DNA from: Thiohalocapsa sp.
Lineage (GTDB): Bacteria; Pseudomonadota; Gammaproteobacteria; Chromatiales; Chromatiaceae
Reading direction: 5' to 3'
Length of the DNA stretch: 41,926 nt
Assembly: GCA_028277725.1 (NCBI GenBank)
Contig: JANQFX010000061.1
Location: forward strand, 1-41,926
Shown: positions 1 through 8,116 of the stretch, in pieces
How positions within the stretch are numbered: position 1 is the first letter of the stretch
How the letters are laid out: every line of letters begins with the position of its first letter
Position numbers and translations under genes: made by a program
The notes under the pieces: generated by a model
The model's database searches: none
What the model saw: the letters and a program-made list of their open reading frames with translations, nothing else
What the model was told of the DNA's origin: nothing

Positions 1-77
1 CCCCAGATTCTCGCCTTCAGCTAAGCACTTCGTGTATTTTTTTCGCAGCAGCACACGACCGAGACCCAATCCTGAAC

Positions 78-404
78 CTAAGTCGGACAGGCTCCTAGGA
101 CTTCGTAGCCATCTTTGCTCAGTCTGTTTGTCACGGAGTCGACTGCTTCTTCTGAACCTACGGAGATTGCCAAATGGATGAACCCGGTAAACTGGTCGTA
201 GGGATTGTCTCGTGTGTCCGGCACGGAGTCACGATGCATGAGTTCGAGTCGTGCTCCCGAATCGAAGCTGAGGAAGTAGGAGGAATACCCTTTCGCCGTA
301 TTCACGTACTTATTGTTCGCATTGGCTGCAAAGTACGTCTCATAGAATGCTCTTAATTCCTCGATATCCGCTGCCCAGACGGCAACATGTTCGATCTTGA
401 TCAT
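78..404 (-). pseudogene. Truncated VOC-family (glyoxalase/bleomycin-resistance fold) protein
   Basis: The 108-residue product starts MIKIEHVAVWAADIEELRAF, a typical opening of VOC metalloenzymes, with the metal-ligand His at residue 6. It continues through FLSFDSGARLELMHR and the second beta-alpha unit around GFIHLAISVGS to DGYEVL. Family members usually go on for another 15-20 residues with a DPEGNRIEI-type strand carrying the last metal-ligand Glu. Here DGYEVL is followed at once by GACPT and a stop, so the last strand is missing. The sequence after the break (about position 95 downward) does not resemble the family and may be the edge of an insertion. Substrate cannot be told. The reading as a 3'-truncated gene is inference from family length; a short natural variant is less likely. 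Confidence 0.7.
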
Positions 405-779
405 TCTGTTCCCATTTGCCAGATATTAGAAGAAGCTCCCTGATGCGCAGGGCGCGGGAGTCAGTTGGGTTTGCTTCATAGTTGTCCCGATGCACGGCTA
501 AAGCGTTTTGGGAGGTTGAAAGCCTATGCTGCTGGTCTGCAGCGGTCCTGTGAACGATCACGGGATCGCTGCCAGAGGGCTGTCAGTGCCGCAATCGGGT
601 CACTTCAGGGCACCTCTAGACATTCGAGGTGACCGTGCGGGGCAGGATGCCTCGCCATTCCTTAAGCACCCAAGCGCTAAAAAAATGGAGCGAAGTGGTA
701 ACCGCGTATTCGCTTCGCGTCTTGAAGAGTTGCCAGGACGGCAGTTTTTCAAGGTCTCCTTCAGTGCGCCAGCCTTGCC
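405..779. other. Intergenic DNA without a recognisable gene
   Basis: Frames here are short and none reads like a known protein. A 6-bp inverted repeat lies at 611-616 and 626-631 (CACCTC / GAGGTG). It may be a relic of an insertion element, but no transposase was seen. The stretch joins two damaged genes, so the whole first kilobase looks like decaying DNA. Confidence 0.5.
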
Positions 780-1035
780 ATGATCAAGGGCAGCTTGCCC
801 ATCGGAAATCTCCTGGGGTGCAAATCCGGGCCCTGCAGTCGCGGTGGCGGGTGTACCCAACGTGGTGTTCTGGGGCGCCGTCAGAGCGGTCTTGGCCATT
901 GTGCCCGATAACGGCTCCGCGGGGATCCTGGGTGCCCGCATCGATCGTGCCCGGGTTACGGGGCCATGTGGCAGCCGGGCTCGGCCTGATGCGCTCTGTG
1001 GCCTGGTGAGCGGCGGCGTCGACAATCTGTGGATG
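780..1035 (+). pseudogene. Frameshifted remnant of an AI-2E family (PerM/YhhT-like) transporter
   Basis: Three reading frames together recover the most conserved stretch of AI-2E family membrane proteins. Frame one at 780 gives MIKGSLPIGNLLG, like the family's KGTLLIGxxQG. Frame two at about 838-930 gives VAVAGVPNVVFWGAV and LAIVPDNGSAG, like GVPNxxFWG and the following FIPxxG. Frame three gives SWVPASIV and GHVAAGLGLM, and frame two returns with SGGVDNLW, matching the family's GxxDNxLRP segment. No single open frame spans these pieces, so at least three indels have accumulated. The N-terminal half and the last helices are absent. The relic points in the same direction as the symporter gene that follows, but nothing links them functionally. 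Frame switches and motif order are seen directly; the family name is from recalled motifs. Confidence 0.65.
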
Positions 1036-1160
1036 ACGATCTTAGACTTACCGGCCATATCGATAGTACGATTGGGGTTGTTGCCCGCCGATGAATCGAT
1101 CGGCGGGAGCCTTCGCCGAGGGCCCTGCGGCCTCGTGGTGCACGACCGTGACGTACTTAG

Positions 1161-2432
1161 ATGAATCTAAAGAAAGTTCTGCTTGACCCGAAGACCGTGC
1201 TCGCCGCCGTTCTCGGCGGGTTTCTGATCGGTCTCTTCGCCAAGCCCCTCGGGCTTGCGCTGTTCCCGCTAGGAAGCCTCTACATCGCCTTCCTGTCGAT
1301 GTGTCTGCTGCCGATCCTGATCACCGCGATCATCAACGGCATCGCCGGTTTGCTGCGCGACGTCAACACTCGACCGATCTTCAAGAACATGGCCCTGCTG
1401 TATGCCGTCGGGCTCATCATCCCTTGCGTCATCGGCATGGGCAGCGCCCTGTTGTTGCAACCAGGCAGCAACCTCGGGCCTGAGGCGCAGGAGAGCATCG
1501 GTGCCCTGATCACCCAGGCGCCACCGGAGGCAAAGGCGGACGGTGGCGTGCTCGGGTTCCTGCTCCAGGTGATCCCCACGAATGTCTTCGAGGCGCTAAG
1601 CAGCAACGATGTCATGGCCATCGTCTTTCTCAGTGTCAGCCTCGGATTGGCCATCGGCGTGATCGACACACGCGAGACCGAGCAAGCCCTGGGTCTGGTC
1701 AAGGCGATCTATGATGTCTTTATGCAGCTCTATCGCTGGGGCATTGTTATCCTGGCGCCGGGGTTGCTGTTCTTTATCGCCGGGGTCGTCGCCGAGATCG
1801 ACGCCGAGACCCTGCTGGCCTTGACCAAGTTCGTCGTCGATTTCTATATCGGCGGCTTGATCCTAATGGCCGTTCTGATGTTCCTGTTCTGGCGGGCCGT
1901 GCGCGGACCACTGTTGCCGACGCTCGGCAAACTGAGCAATCCGAACATGCTGGCCTTCATGACGAATAACCCTATCGTCGCCCTACCGGCGACCCTGGAC
2001 ATGCTGGAGCAGAACTACGGTGTCGACCGGCGCGTGCCAGACATGATCATTCCATTCGGCATCTTTGCCAATCAGCATGGCGCGGTGTTCCTCTTGTCGT
2101 TCTTGACCATGTACTTGGCGCAGATCTATGTCATCGACCTCGCCCTGCAAGATTACGTGGTCATCGCGGTCGGGTCGATCATTGCCGGCGCAACCGCGGT
2201 CGGCGGCGGGCCGGTGCTGATCCCGACGGTCGCGCCCATTCTGGGCGCTGTCGGGATCCCCACCTCAATGGCATTGGTGGTGCTTTCGACGACCGACAAC
2301 CTGATTGGTCCTGTACGGACCGTCACCAGTCTGCAGGCCAATATCACGTTGACCGTGATGGCTGCCCGACGGGGCAAGGAGAAGCCCGAACTGCCAGCCG
2401 ATCCGAACCGGGCCGGGGAGGGCGCAGCATGA
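1161..2432 (+). CDS. Divergent DAACS (SDF) family dicarboxylate/amino acid:cation symporter
   Basis: The 423-residue inner-membrane protein has the hydrophobic pattern of the GltP/DctA superfamily, including the early segment FLSMCLLPILITAIINGIAG that matches the family's LKMLIxPLIxxSI region. The usual substrate motifs are altered. The serine-rich hairpin-1 tip (SSSAT in typical members) reads FMTNNPIVALPATLDMLEQ, and the NMDGT of helix 7 reads FANQHGAVF. The helix-8 block is STTDNLIGPVRTVTS, keeping an Asp and an Arg-Thr. It is therefore a remote subgroup whose substrate and ion coupling cannot be assumed. The stop overlaps the next gene's start by four bases (ATGA), so both are surely made from one message. 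The canonical paralogue at 9364-10671 makes the differences easy to see. Confidence 0.85.
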   Translation: MNLKKVLLDPKTVLAAVLGGFLIGLFAKPLGLALFPLGSLYIAFLSMCLLPILITAIINGIAGLLRDVNTRPIFKNMALLYAVGLIIPCVIGMGSALLLQPGSNLGPEAQESIGALITQAPPEAKADGGVLGFLLQVIPTNVFEALSSNDVMAIVFLSVSLGLAIGVIDTRETEQALGLVKAIYDVFMQLYRWGIVILAPGLLFFIAGVVAEIDAETLLALTKFVVDFYIGGLILMAVLMFLFWRAVRGPLLPTLGKLSNPNMLAFMTNNPIVALPATLDMLEQNYGVDRRVPDMIIPFGIFANQHGAVFLLSFLTMYLAQIYVIDLALQDYVVIAVGSIIAGATAVGGGPVLIPTVAPILGAVGIPTSMALVVLSTTDNLIGPVRTVTSLQANITLTVMAARRGKEKPELPADPNRAGEGAA

Positions 2433-3367
2433 CCCTTCTGCTCCGGGCCGCCGCACTGTGCGCCGTCATTGGCCTCGCCGCGGCACTGCCGGCTTCCGCG
2501 TCGGACTCGTACCCGACGACAGCTCCGGCATCCGCTCCACCTTCCGCCGCACAGTCGGCGCCCGAGTTGCCCCCGGAGTCGGCCTTTCCCGATATCCAGC
2601 GCATCCTCGACGCCGGTGTGCTGCGCATCGCGATCCTGGCCGAAGACGTCCCACCGATGATCATGACGGGCAAGGACGGAGCCCCAGCTGGCGCAGAGGG
2701 CGACCTAGCCCGCGATTTGGCCAGGAAGCTCGGCGTCGAGGCTGAGTTCGTGCGTAGCGCCGAAACCTATGACGGTGTCGTCGATCAGGTCGCCGCGCTG
2801 GAGGCCGACCTCGGCGTTTCCTTCATCAGCGCGTCGGTCTCGCGGGCCTTGCGGGTCTATTTCTCCGAGCCCTATATCCGCCAGAGCGCCCGGGTGTTCT
2901 ACCATCGCACCGAGTTTGCGCGGCTTAAGCGGGACTACGATATCGATAAGCTCATGGACATCGCCAGCAGCGCGGCTATCGATGCGGTGGAGATCGGAGT
3001 GCTCGACGGCAGCGTCTATCGCACCATGTTGGAGCGCGACTTTCCCCGCGTACGCATCGAGCCCTTTCCGAGCTTGGAAGAGATGATGGACTCCGTGCGC
3101 GAAGGCCGGATCTTCGGAGGCGTACACGGCGGGCTTCAGCTCGCGTTCTACATGCGTGAACGACCATCCACGGCCATCCACGTCGCCATCGATCAGGAGG
3201 CCCGCACCCCAAGCGACATCTGCATCGCGGTGCGGCCGGACGCGCCGAATCTGCTGCGTTGGGTGAATGTCTACCTGGCGACCAATGTCCCGGAAGAGGA
3301 TACCGATGCGATCGTTTCGCGCTATGCCGATCGGTCGTCGACCGAAACGGAAGAGTCGGCGCCCTGA
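2429..3367 (+). CDS. Periplasmic solute-binding protein, SBP family 3-like, coupled to the symporter
   Basis: The 312-residue product begins with a Sec signal peptide (hydrophobic core about residues 4-20, cleavage near ASA-SDS) and a Pro/Ala-rich linker to about residue 48. The two-lobed family 3 fold follows: ILDAGVLRIAILAEDVPPM, then GDLARDLARKLGVEAEFV, then SVSRALRVYFSEPYI (equivalent to the TPERxxxVxFSxPY stretch), then IGVLDGSVYRTML and SLEEMMDSVREGRIFGGVHG. The Asp that usually follows the last motif (DAxxxD) and binds the alpha-amino group is replaced by Gly/His, so the ligand may not be an ordinary amino acid. Translation is coupled to the upstream symporter by a four-base overlap. 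A role as that symporter's substrate-delivery protein is inference; no ABC permease or ATPase gene is adjacent. Confidence 0.85.
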   Translation: MTLLLRAAALCAVIGLAAALPASASDSYPTTAPASAPPSAAQSAPELPPESAFPDIQRILDAGVLRIAILAEDVPPMIMTGKDGAPAGAEGDLARDLARKLGVEAEFVRSAETYDGVVDQVAALEADLGVSFISASVSRALRVYFSEPYIRQSARVFYHRTEFARLKRDYDIDKLMDIASSAAIDAVEIGVLDGSVYRTMLERDFPRVRIEPFPSLEEMMDSVREGRIFGGVHGGLQLAFYMRERPSTAIHVAIDQEARTPSDICIAVRPDAPNLLRWVNVYLATNVPEEDTDAIVSRYADRSSTETEESAP

Positions 3368-3410
3368 GATGGCCTTGGCCCAGCCGCTTGCTGAATCTCA
3401 GCGAGGCTAA

Positions 3411-3568
3411 TACTACCGCGCCAAAGTGTCGCCAACGACGCCAGCGCTAGCGGCTTCCGGATCGTTGTCGTTGTCGAAATCTGTATCGGACAGTCGATTA
3501 CGACAACGACAACGGCAACGACAAGGATAACGAGTCGAGCATGTTCGTGGAAATTCGGCGCTGCTGTA
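3411..3568. repeat. Dispersed hairpin element, copy 1
   Basis: This copy carries a perfect 14-bp inverted repeat, CGTTGTCGTTGTCG at 3463-3476 and its complement at 3501-3514, with a 24-base loop. Blocks on both sides recur in the same order near 11553-11728: TACTRCCGCGCC at the left end, CCAACG, TCCGGATCGT just before the hairpin, GTCGAG after it, and TCGGCGCYGCTGTA exactly 15 bases after GTCGAG. Shared order and spacing show that the two are copies of one element and not chance repeats. No protein is encoded. It fills part of the 589-base gap between the solute-binding gene and the DM13 gene; I see nothing else in that gap. Confidence 0.75.
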
Positions 3569-3956
3569 CTAGGCTGCGCCAAGCAGCAACGCACCGCCGT
3601 CGACACGCGCCCCACCACCGCGCGTCGACCCGGGCCGTGAAACTCAAGCCGTCCGCCGTTACACTCGGTCAGCGGAGGGCGGGTCTCCCGTATTGCACAA
3701 GGCGCTGAGCGAGAGAGTTTTGTGCCGGAGAGAGCCACCCTTGTTCAGTCCCTTGGTGAGACAGCCAGGCGAGCCGCTGGCTTGCGCGGGAGTGATTCGG
3801 GCCATGGCCGCGACAGAGGCGACGGCTGGCGCTTCCGCCTTGGGACGCGATACCAACCTCTCCCTTCACGAGCCCATGCCGCCACGAGGTTGCAAGGCGA
3901 CACGCGGCTGTGTGTGATCTCGATGTCTTGATTCACCGCGATCGACGGACACTCTG

Positions 3957-4427
3957 ATGAAGAAGCTGATCCTGTTCATCACCACCCACGCCATCGCGTT
4001 GGCCATGGGCTTCGCTGCCGGCATCTACCTTCTCCCCATTCTCACTGCCCCGCCCGCGCCCACCGTCGCTGAGGTCGAACAGGCCTCTACACAGGCAGCC
4101 TATCGTGGCGAGTTTCGCCGGGATCTCGAAGGCAGTGACTTGCTGCATTGGGGCGAGGGAATCGTCGCCGTCGGCGCGAACGCGGTGACCCTCATGGGCC
4201 AGGTCGCACCAGGTCCCGACTATAAGCTCTATCTCGCGCCATCGTTCGTCGAGACAGAGGCGGAGTTCGAGGCCATCCGCGACGGTGCCGTGCGGGTCGG
4301 CGACGTCGACACCTTTGTGAACTTCATCGTGCCTATGCCCGGCGGCATTGACCCCGCCGATTACAACACGGTCGTCATCTGGTGCGAATCATTTGGAGAG
4401 TTCATCACCGCAGCGACCTATCGCTGA
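3957..4427 (+). CDS. DM13 domain-containing membrane-anchored or secreted protein
   Basis: The 156-residue protein starts with an uncleaved-looking signal or anchor (residues 3-30, LILFITTHAIALAMGFAAGI). The rest matches a DM13 domain: YRGEFRRDLEGSDLLHWGEG, the middle strand DYKLYLAPSFV, then GDVDTFVNFIVPMPGGIDP, then YNTVVIWCESFGEFITAATY. The Cys in VIWCESF is the single conserved cysteine of the family. DM13 domains are related to DOMON-type domains and have been proposed to act in redox or electron transfer; no haem was sought here. The domain should face the periplasm. It stands alone, with a large non-coding stretch upstream and 262 bases downstream. The start is the first ATG of the frame; no strong ribosome-binding site is evident. 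Confidence 0.85.
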   Translation: MKKLILFITTHAIALAMGFAAGIYLLPILTAPPAPTVAEVEQASTQAAYRGEFRRDLEGSDLLHWGEGIVAVGANAVTLMGQVAPGPDYKLYLAPSFVETEAEFEAIRDGAVRVGDVDTFVNFIVPMPGGIDPADYNTVVIWCESFGEFITAATYR

Positions 4428-4689
4428 GCGTTGACGGACAAGCTTGCTCAAGCGAAAGCGCGGAGGTTTGCGGTTCCTCGGGACCCAGCGCTGCGACCAT
4501 GGTTGCTGACGTCCAGCGCATGGTCGGCGCGAGTTCGGTACCCTAAGACGGTGGGCGTCCATCGCGACACCGAACACCGATCCGCTGAATGGCGACCTAG
4601 ACTAGGGCGAGTCCGCCGCTCCATGTGGGCCCCGAGCTTGCCAGACCGCTCGGTACGCACAGGTCATCTGATCCCGCGAGGAAGTTTGA

Positions 4690-5079
4690 ATGGCGATTGC
4701 AAAGAAGACGTACCGGAGTGGTCCTTACCAAGAGGTTTTCGCCCAGGGGACACTCGTCGGCGATGTCCTCTATATCTCAGGTCAAGTTGGTACGGACCAG
4801 GAAGGAAATACCCCGACCAGCATCGCCGAACAAGCGAGGGTTGCTTATGCAAACGCGCGGGATGTGCTGGCGTATTTCGGGGCAGAGATGAGCAACATCG
4901 TCGATGAGACCTACTTCGTCACCGACATGGAAGAACTGATGGAAAACGCTGAAGCCGTGTTCGGTGCCAGAGAAGCGGCCTACGGGGAGCCTCCTGATGT
5001 GTGTCAGACCCTCGTTCAGGTGGCAGCGCTGGTGACGCCGGAGCTGAAGATCGAAATCAAGTGCATCGCGCACCTGTAG
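4690..5079 (+). CDS. RidA-like (YjgF/YER057c/UK114) family protein lacking the catalytic Arg
   Basis: The 129-residue protein has the full chorismate-mutase-like fold of the Rid family: GPYQEVFAQGTLVGDVLYIS, GQVGTDQEG, the central helix SIAEQARVAYANARDVLAYF, then VDETYFVTDMEEL and the final strand ELKIEIKCIAHL. True enamine/imine deaminases carry an Arg in a PARSxVEV-like motif before the last strands. The matching segment here is DVCQTLVQVAAL, with Gln or Thr in that place. The protein therefore belongs with Rid subgroups that lack the Arg and probably does not deaminate 2-aminoacrylate in the usual way. A ribosome-binding site (GAGGAAG) lies seven bases before the ATG. It is monocistronic as far as can be seen. 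Confidence 0.85.
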   Translation: MAIAKKTYRSGPYQEVFAQGTLVGDVLYISGQVGTDQEGNTPTSIAEQARVAYANARDVLAYFGAEMSNIVDETYFVTDMEELMENAEAVFGAREAAYGEPPDVCQTLVQVAALVTPELKIEIKCIAHL

Positions 5080-5265
5080 GCCGATCCTGTTGTGTCCTAT
5101 GGGCAACCGGCGCGCCCGTTCTCGAAACGCGTCCGATCAGTGCCCTACTCCGATAAGCCCGGTGTAGTTCAGCCATCGGTGTGGCTTGGCGTTTCTATGC
5201 CTCGAACCTTGTGACACAACTCAGACCGCAGTGGCTGCGTCGCCCACCGCGGTGGTGTCGTCTCC

Positions 5266-6375
5266 CTAGATGCCGTTGTCGGGCGCCAGGGCTGTTTGCT
5301 CCTTGGCCCGATAGTTCAGGTCCGCCAAGCTCAGCTGTGTCACGAAGTCGTCGATCGCCACCGCCTGATGACAGAAGAACGCACCCTTCTCGGTGACAAG
5401 ACCTTGCGCCACCTGGCGGCATAGAATCGCGGGCGCGATGGCGGCCGCGTATTCCTCGCCGCAGTGCAGGGACACCCTGCGCTGGCGTTGCCTGCCGCTC
5501 TTCTCGCCGACAACGACCATCTCGAGACCGATGTCGTTCGTCGTGTCCGAGCCCCGACCCATGCGTCGCAACTGGCGAAGGAACCGCTCGGCACGCAGCT
5601 GGGTCTTGGTGAGGCCGAGCTTGATGCCAAGCAAGAACAGGATGCCTTGAGAGGTCTTCTCCATGCCCGACCAGAAGGCGAACCGCTTCGCGCCGATGGC
5701 GTGCGGTAGATTCATCAGATCGGGCGTGATCATCGCGGCCCCGAAGTAGACGGTCTTGTCGAACGGTGACCGGACGTGCCGTCTCCTCCCGCCGGGCGAG
5801 GGGCGTCGCCACGCGCCTTCGCGCCATTGCAGCGGCTTGGTCTCCATCATCACACCCACGCCGCGGAGCGACAGCGGCGACAGCCCCTCGAGCTTCGATC
5901 CCATGGTGAAGTAGATATCTACCGAGTCGATCCGGTCGAAGTGATTCTGCGCCTCCAACCCCAGCACCCCAGGGATGCCCGGATTCACGCCCAGCGCCGT
6001 GACCAGCATCGCGCCATGGGCCCTGGCCGGCTTGTCGAGCGCCAGGATTTGCTGGCTATGCGCCACTGGGACCGCGGCCAAGTCCATGTAGACGAGACCG
6101 CGCTCGAGTGCGGCCCTCGGAAGCGTCATGTCGGGTTGCGCGGTGTCGACGACACAATTGACGACGATCTGCACGCCATCGAGCGCCGATGCCACCGAAT
6201 CCGTGTCGCTCACATCGATGACGCGCCAAGTCGCGCCGAGCTCCGCGGCGAGCGCATGCGCGCGATCCGGATTACGCCCCCCGATCACGAGGTTGATGTC
6301 GCTTTCCGCAGATAGGAGGCGACAGAGCGCGCTGCCCACCGCACCATAGCCTCCCACGATCAGCGTTGTGATCAT
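5266..6375 (-). CDS. Saccharopine dehydrogenase-like NAD(P)-binding protein
   Basis: The 369-residue protein opens with the Rossmann motif VGGYGAVGSALCRLL and an arginine-bearing GGRNPDRA loop typical of NADP-preferring members. VVNCVVDTAQPDMTLPRAAL, GLVYMDLAA and GVNPGIPGVLG follow, matching the N-domain of saccharopine dehydrogenase-like oxidoreductases (the TrkA-like subgroup acting on unknown substrates). The C-terminal part is less conserved and contains an Arg-rich stretch (WRRPSPGGRRRHVRSPFDK). A GGGAGG ribosome-binding site lies nine bases before the ATG. The neighbour on the same strand, rsgA, ends about 200 bases upstream of this start, so they may or may not share a message. The substrate is unknown; lysine biosynthesis is not implied. 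Confidence 0.8.
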   Translation of the reverse strand: MITTLIVGGYGAVGSALCRLLSAESDINLVIGGRNPDRAHALAAELGATWRVIDVSDTDSVASALDGVQIVVNCVVDTAQPDMTLPRAALERGLVYMDLAAVPVAHSQQILALDKPARAHGAMLVTALGVNPGIPGVLGLEAQNHFDRIDSVDIYFTMGSKLEGLSPLSLRGVGVMMETKPLQWREGAWRRPSPGGRRRHVRSPFDKTVYFGAAMITPDLMNLPHAIGAKRFAFWSGMEKTSQGILFLLGIKLGLTKTQLRAERFLRQLRRMGRGSDTTNDIGLEMVVVGEKSGRQRQRRVSLHCGEEYAAAIAPAILCRQVAQGLVTEKGAFFCHQAVAIDDFVTQLSLADLNYRAKEQTALAPDNGI

Positions 6376-6579
6376 CGAGTCGTGCCTCCCATCGCACCAC
6401 CGCGCAGGTTCTGCAGTCGCCTGGGTGCCCGGAGTGCCGCGCTACCCAAGGCGTCGATCGCGCTTGCGCACGATCCAGATTCCACAATCGGTGCGATCCG
6501 GATCGTTCCTGATAGCCGCGATGACGCGTTGGTGCTCGGCGAGTCTCGCGGTGCGCGGCGTTTCGCCGGTGGCTTCCTC

Positions 6580-7623
6580 TCAGCGCCCGCGTTTGCGCTG
6601 TACGGATTCCGTGAGCACCGAGCGGTAATAGCGGCCCAGGCTGCGGTCCCGCGCTCTTCTGTCCGCCAGGCTCGCTGCATTCAGGGCCTGTTCGCGCATC
6701 AGCTTCCGGTAGTTCTCCCAGCGCCGCCGATCTAGGGCCCCCGACTCCAGCGCCGCGCGCACCGCGCAGCCCGGCTCGCCCTCATGCCGACAGTCGCTGA
6801 ACCTGCAATCCGCGGTCAGATCCTCGATGTCCGCGAACACATCGCTGACGCCCTGCTCACAATCCGCTAGCTGCAGCTCGCGCATACCGGGCGTATCCAG
6901 CAGGAGTCCGCCATCGGGGATGAAGTGCAGTGACCGTGACGTCGTCGTGTGTCGCCCCTTGCTGTCGTCTTCGCGAATGGCGGCGGTCGCCTGCGCCGTC
7001 CTTCCGAGCAGGGTATTGATCAAGGTCGATTTGCCGACGCCGGAGGAACCGAGAACGGTCACGGTTTGTCCTTCACGACACCAGCTTCTCAGCACCTCGA
7101 CGCTGTCCGGATCCAGGGCGTTGACGGACTCGACCATCAACGATGGGTCAAGGGCTCTTGCCTGTCGTACGTAGAAGGCCGGATCGGTACACTGATCCGC
7201 TTTGGTCAGCACTACAACGGGCTCGACACCGGCATCCCTGGCCAATGCCAGATAGCGCTCCATCCGGCTCAGATTGAAGTCGTCGTTCAGCGAGCTGACG
7301 ATGAAGGCCGTGTCGATATTGGCAGCGATGAGCTGCTCGACCGCCTTGGTACCGGCCGCTCTTCGTGAGAATGACGACAGGCGATCAAGGAGCCGCTGAA
7401 AGCGATCGTCAGCGGCTAGAAGCAGCCAGTCGCCCACCGTGAAATCGATCGTGCCCGGGGGCAGGGCAATGCGTTTCCGACCTTGCTCGGTCATCACGTC
7501 GATATTGGATCGATGCTGGCCGACGACACGGCCTGGCCGGTGTGCTTCCCACTCTTCGAGGGAAAGCTGCTGCTGAAAAAACGGAGACCAGCCAAGCTGG
7601 TGCAAAGAGATAGAGGTAGACAT
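6580..7623 (-). CDS. rsgA: Ribosome small subunit-dependent GTPase A
   Basis: The 347-residue protein is a circularly permuted GTPase that helps mature the 30S subunit. It has an N-terminal OB-fold (about 30-95), the G4 motif TKAD at 140-143, the P-loop GSSGVGKST at 192-200, the switch region SKGRHTTTSR, the G3 motif DTPG at 243-246, and a zinc-binding domain with C273, C278, H280 and C286 spaced C-x4-C-x-H-x5-C. This order (G4 before G1) is diagnostic. The start is the ATG preceded by AGGGG. The sequence has the feel of the second, YjeQ-like paralogue type that many proteobacteria carry. The gene stands alone, without the orn or psd neighbours common elsewhere, so whether it is the main RsgA of the cell is open. 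Confidence 0.93.
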   Translation of the reverse strand: MSTSISLHQLGWSPFFQQQLSLEEWEAHRPGRVVGQHRSNIDVMTEQGRKRIALPPGTIDFTVGDWLLLAADDRFQRLLDRLSSFSRRAAGTKAVEQLIAANIDTAFIVSSLNDDFNLSRMERYLALARDAGVEPVVVLTKADQCTDPAFYVRQARALDPSLMVESVNALDPDSVEVLRSWCREGQTVTVLGSSGVGKSTLINTLLGRTAQATAAIREDDSKGRHTTTSRSLHFIPDGGLLLDTPGMRELQLADCEQGVSDVFADIEDLTADCRFSDCRHEGEPGCAVRAALESGALDRRRWENYRKLMREQALNAASLADRRARDRSLGRYYRSVLTESVQRKRGR

Positions 7624-7683
7624 GAGAACCCCTGACGCGCGAACGGCGTCTCGATGTACGAGTCATCGGGGGCAAAAGGGTGC

Positions 7684-7701
7684 CCCGGTTCAGGAACCGG
7701 G
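7684..7701. promoter_or_regulatory. Perfect inverted repeat upstream of rsgA
   Basis: CCCGGTTC and GAACCGGG are separated by two bases, about 60 bases upstream of the rsgA start. The position would suit an operator or a leader hairpin for rsgA. Only the symmetry is seen; no regulator can be named. Together with the palindrome near 8005 it is the only structure I find in the 493-base gap between rsgA and metZ. Confidence 0.4.
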
Positions 7702-8004
7702 CAGCGAGGTCGAGCGAGGCTCGTTACCTGCCGTCTGCCCGGAGGGTGTCGACCACAGTCATGCCGTCCCTCCAGCGTGAGATTGAGATGGGTGCAGTAA
7801 GGGACTACCCTAACAGACCGGGTGTTGCGGCTCAAGAGTTAGGCCGTGCGTCGGGTGAGCTCACGGGCGGCATTGGTGCATCCTGCGACGCTTTGGATAC
7901 TCGAGCCGTCGCTGTTGCTGCTCCATTCGGCCGTGGTCCCATTCGAATCTAGGAGTTTCGTGAGCTGTTCGCGACTCGGTTCTGCAAGGTCGACGTTAGG
8001 TCGG

Positions 8005-8019
8005 GGCCGCTGAGCGGCC
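8005..8019. promoter_or_regulatory. Perfect palindrome upstream of metZ
   Basis: GGCCGCT and AGCGGCC flank a single G about 100 bases before the metZ start. It may be an operator or simply a hairpin in the leader. It does not resemble a SAM riboswitch, which I looked for and did not recognise here. Confidence 0.3.
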
Positions 8020-8116
8020 GTCCATGGCGAGCCGCTTGTCGCGGCTGGCCGGGTCAGGGCATCCTACCTCTCGTGTTAGACGCCGCTAACCGGCACCATC
8101 ATTCTGGTATTCGTAG

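Noticed and set aside
611..631. CACCTC/GAGGTG inverted repeat as an insertion-sequence end
   Set aside because: Only six bases per arm, and no transposase or target duplication was found.
600..1058. A 152-codon reverse-strand frame
   Set aside because: Lies opposite the AI-2E remnant, which has real motif content on the forward strand.
3461..3531. CGACAAC-type units as a CRISPR array or simple microsatellite
   Set aside because: There are no regular spacers, and the surrounding blocks recur at 11553-11728, so it is part of a larger dispersed element.
5160..5215. A GGTGTAGTTCA stretch resembling a tRNA 5' part
   Set aside because: No acceptor, anticodon or T arm can be formed.
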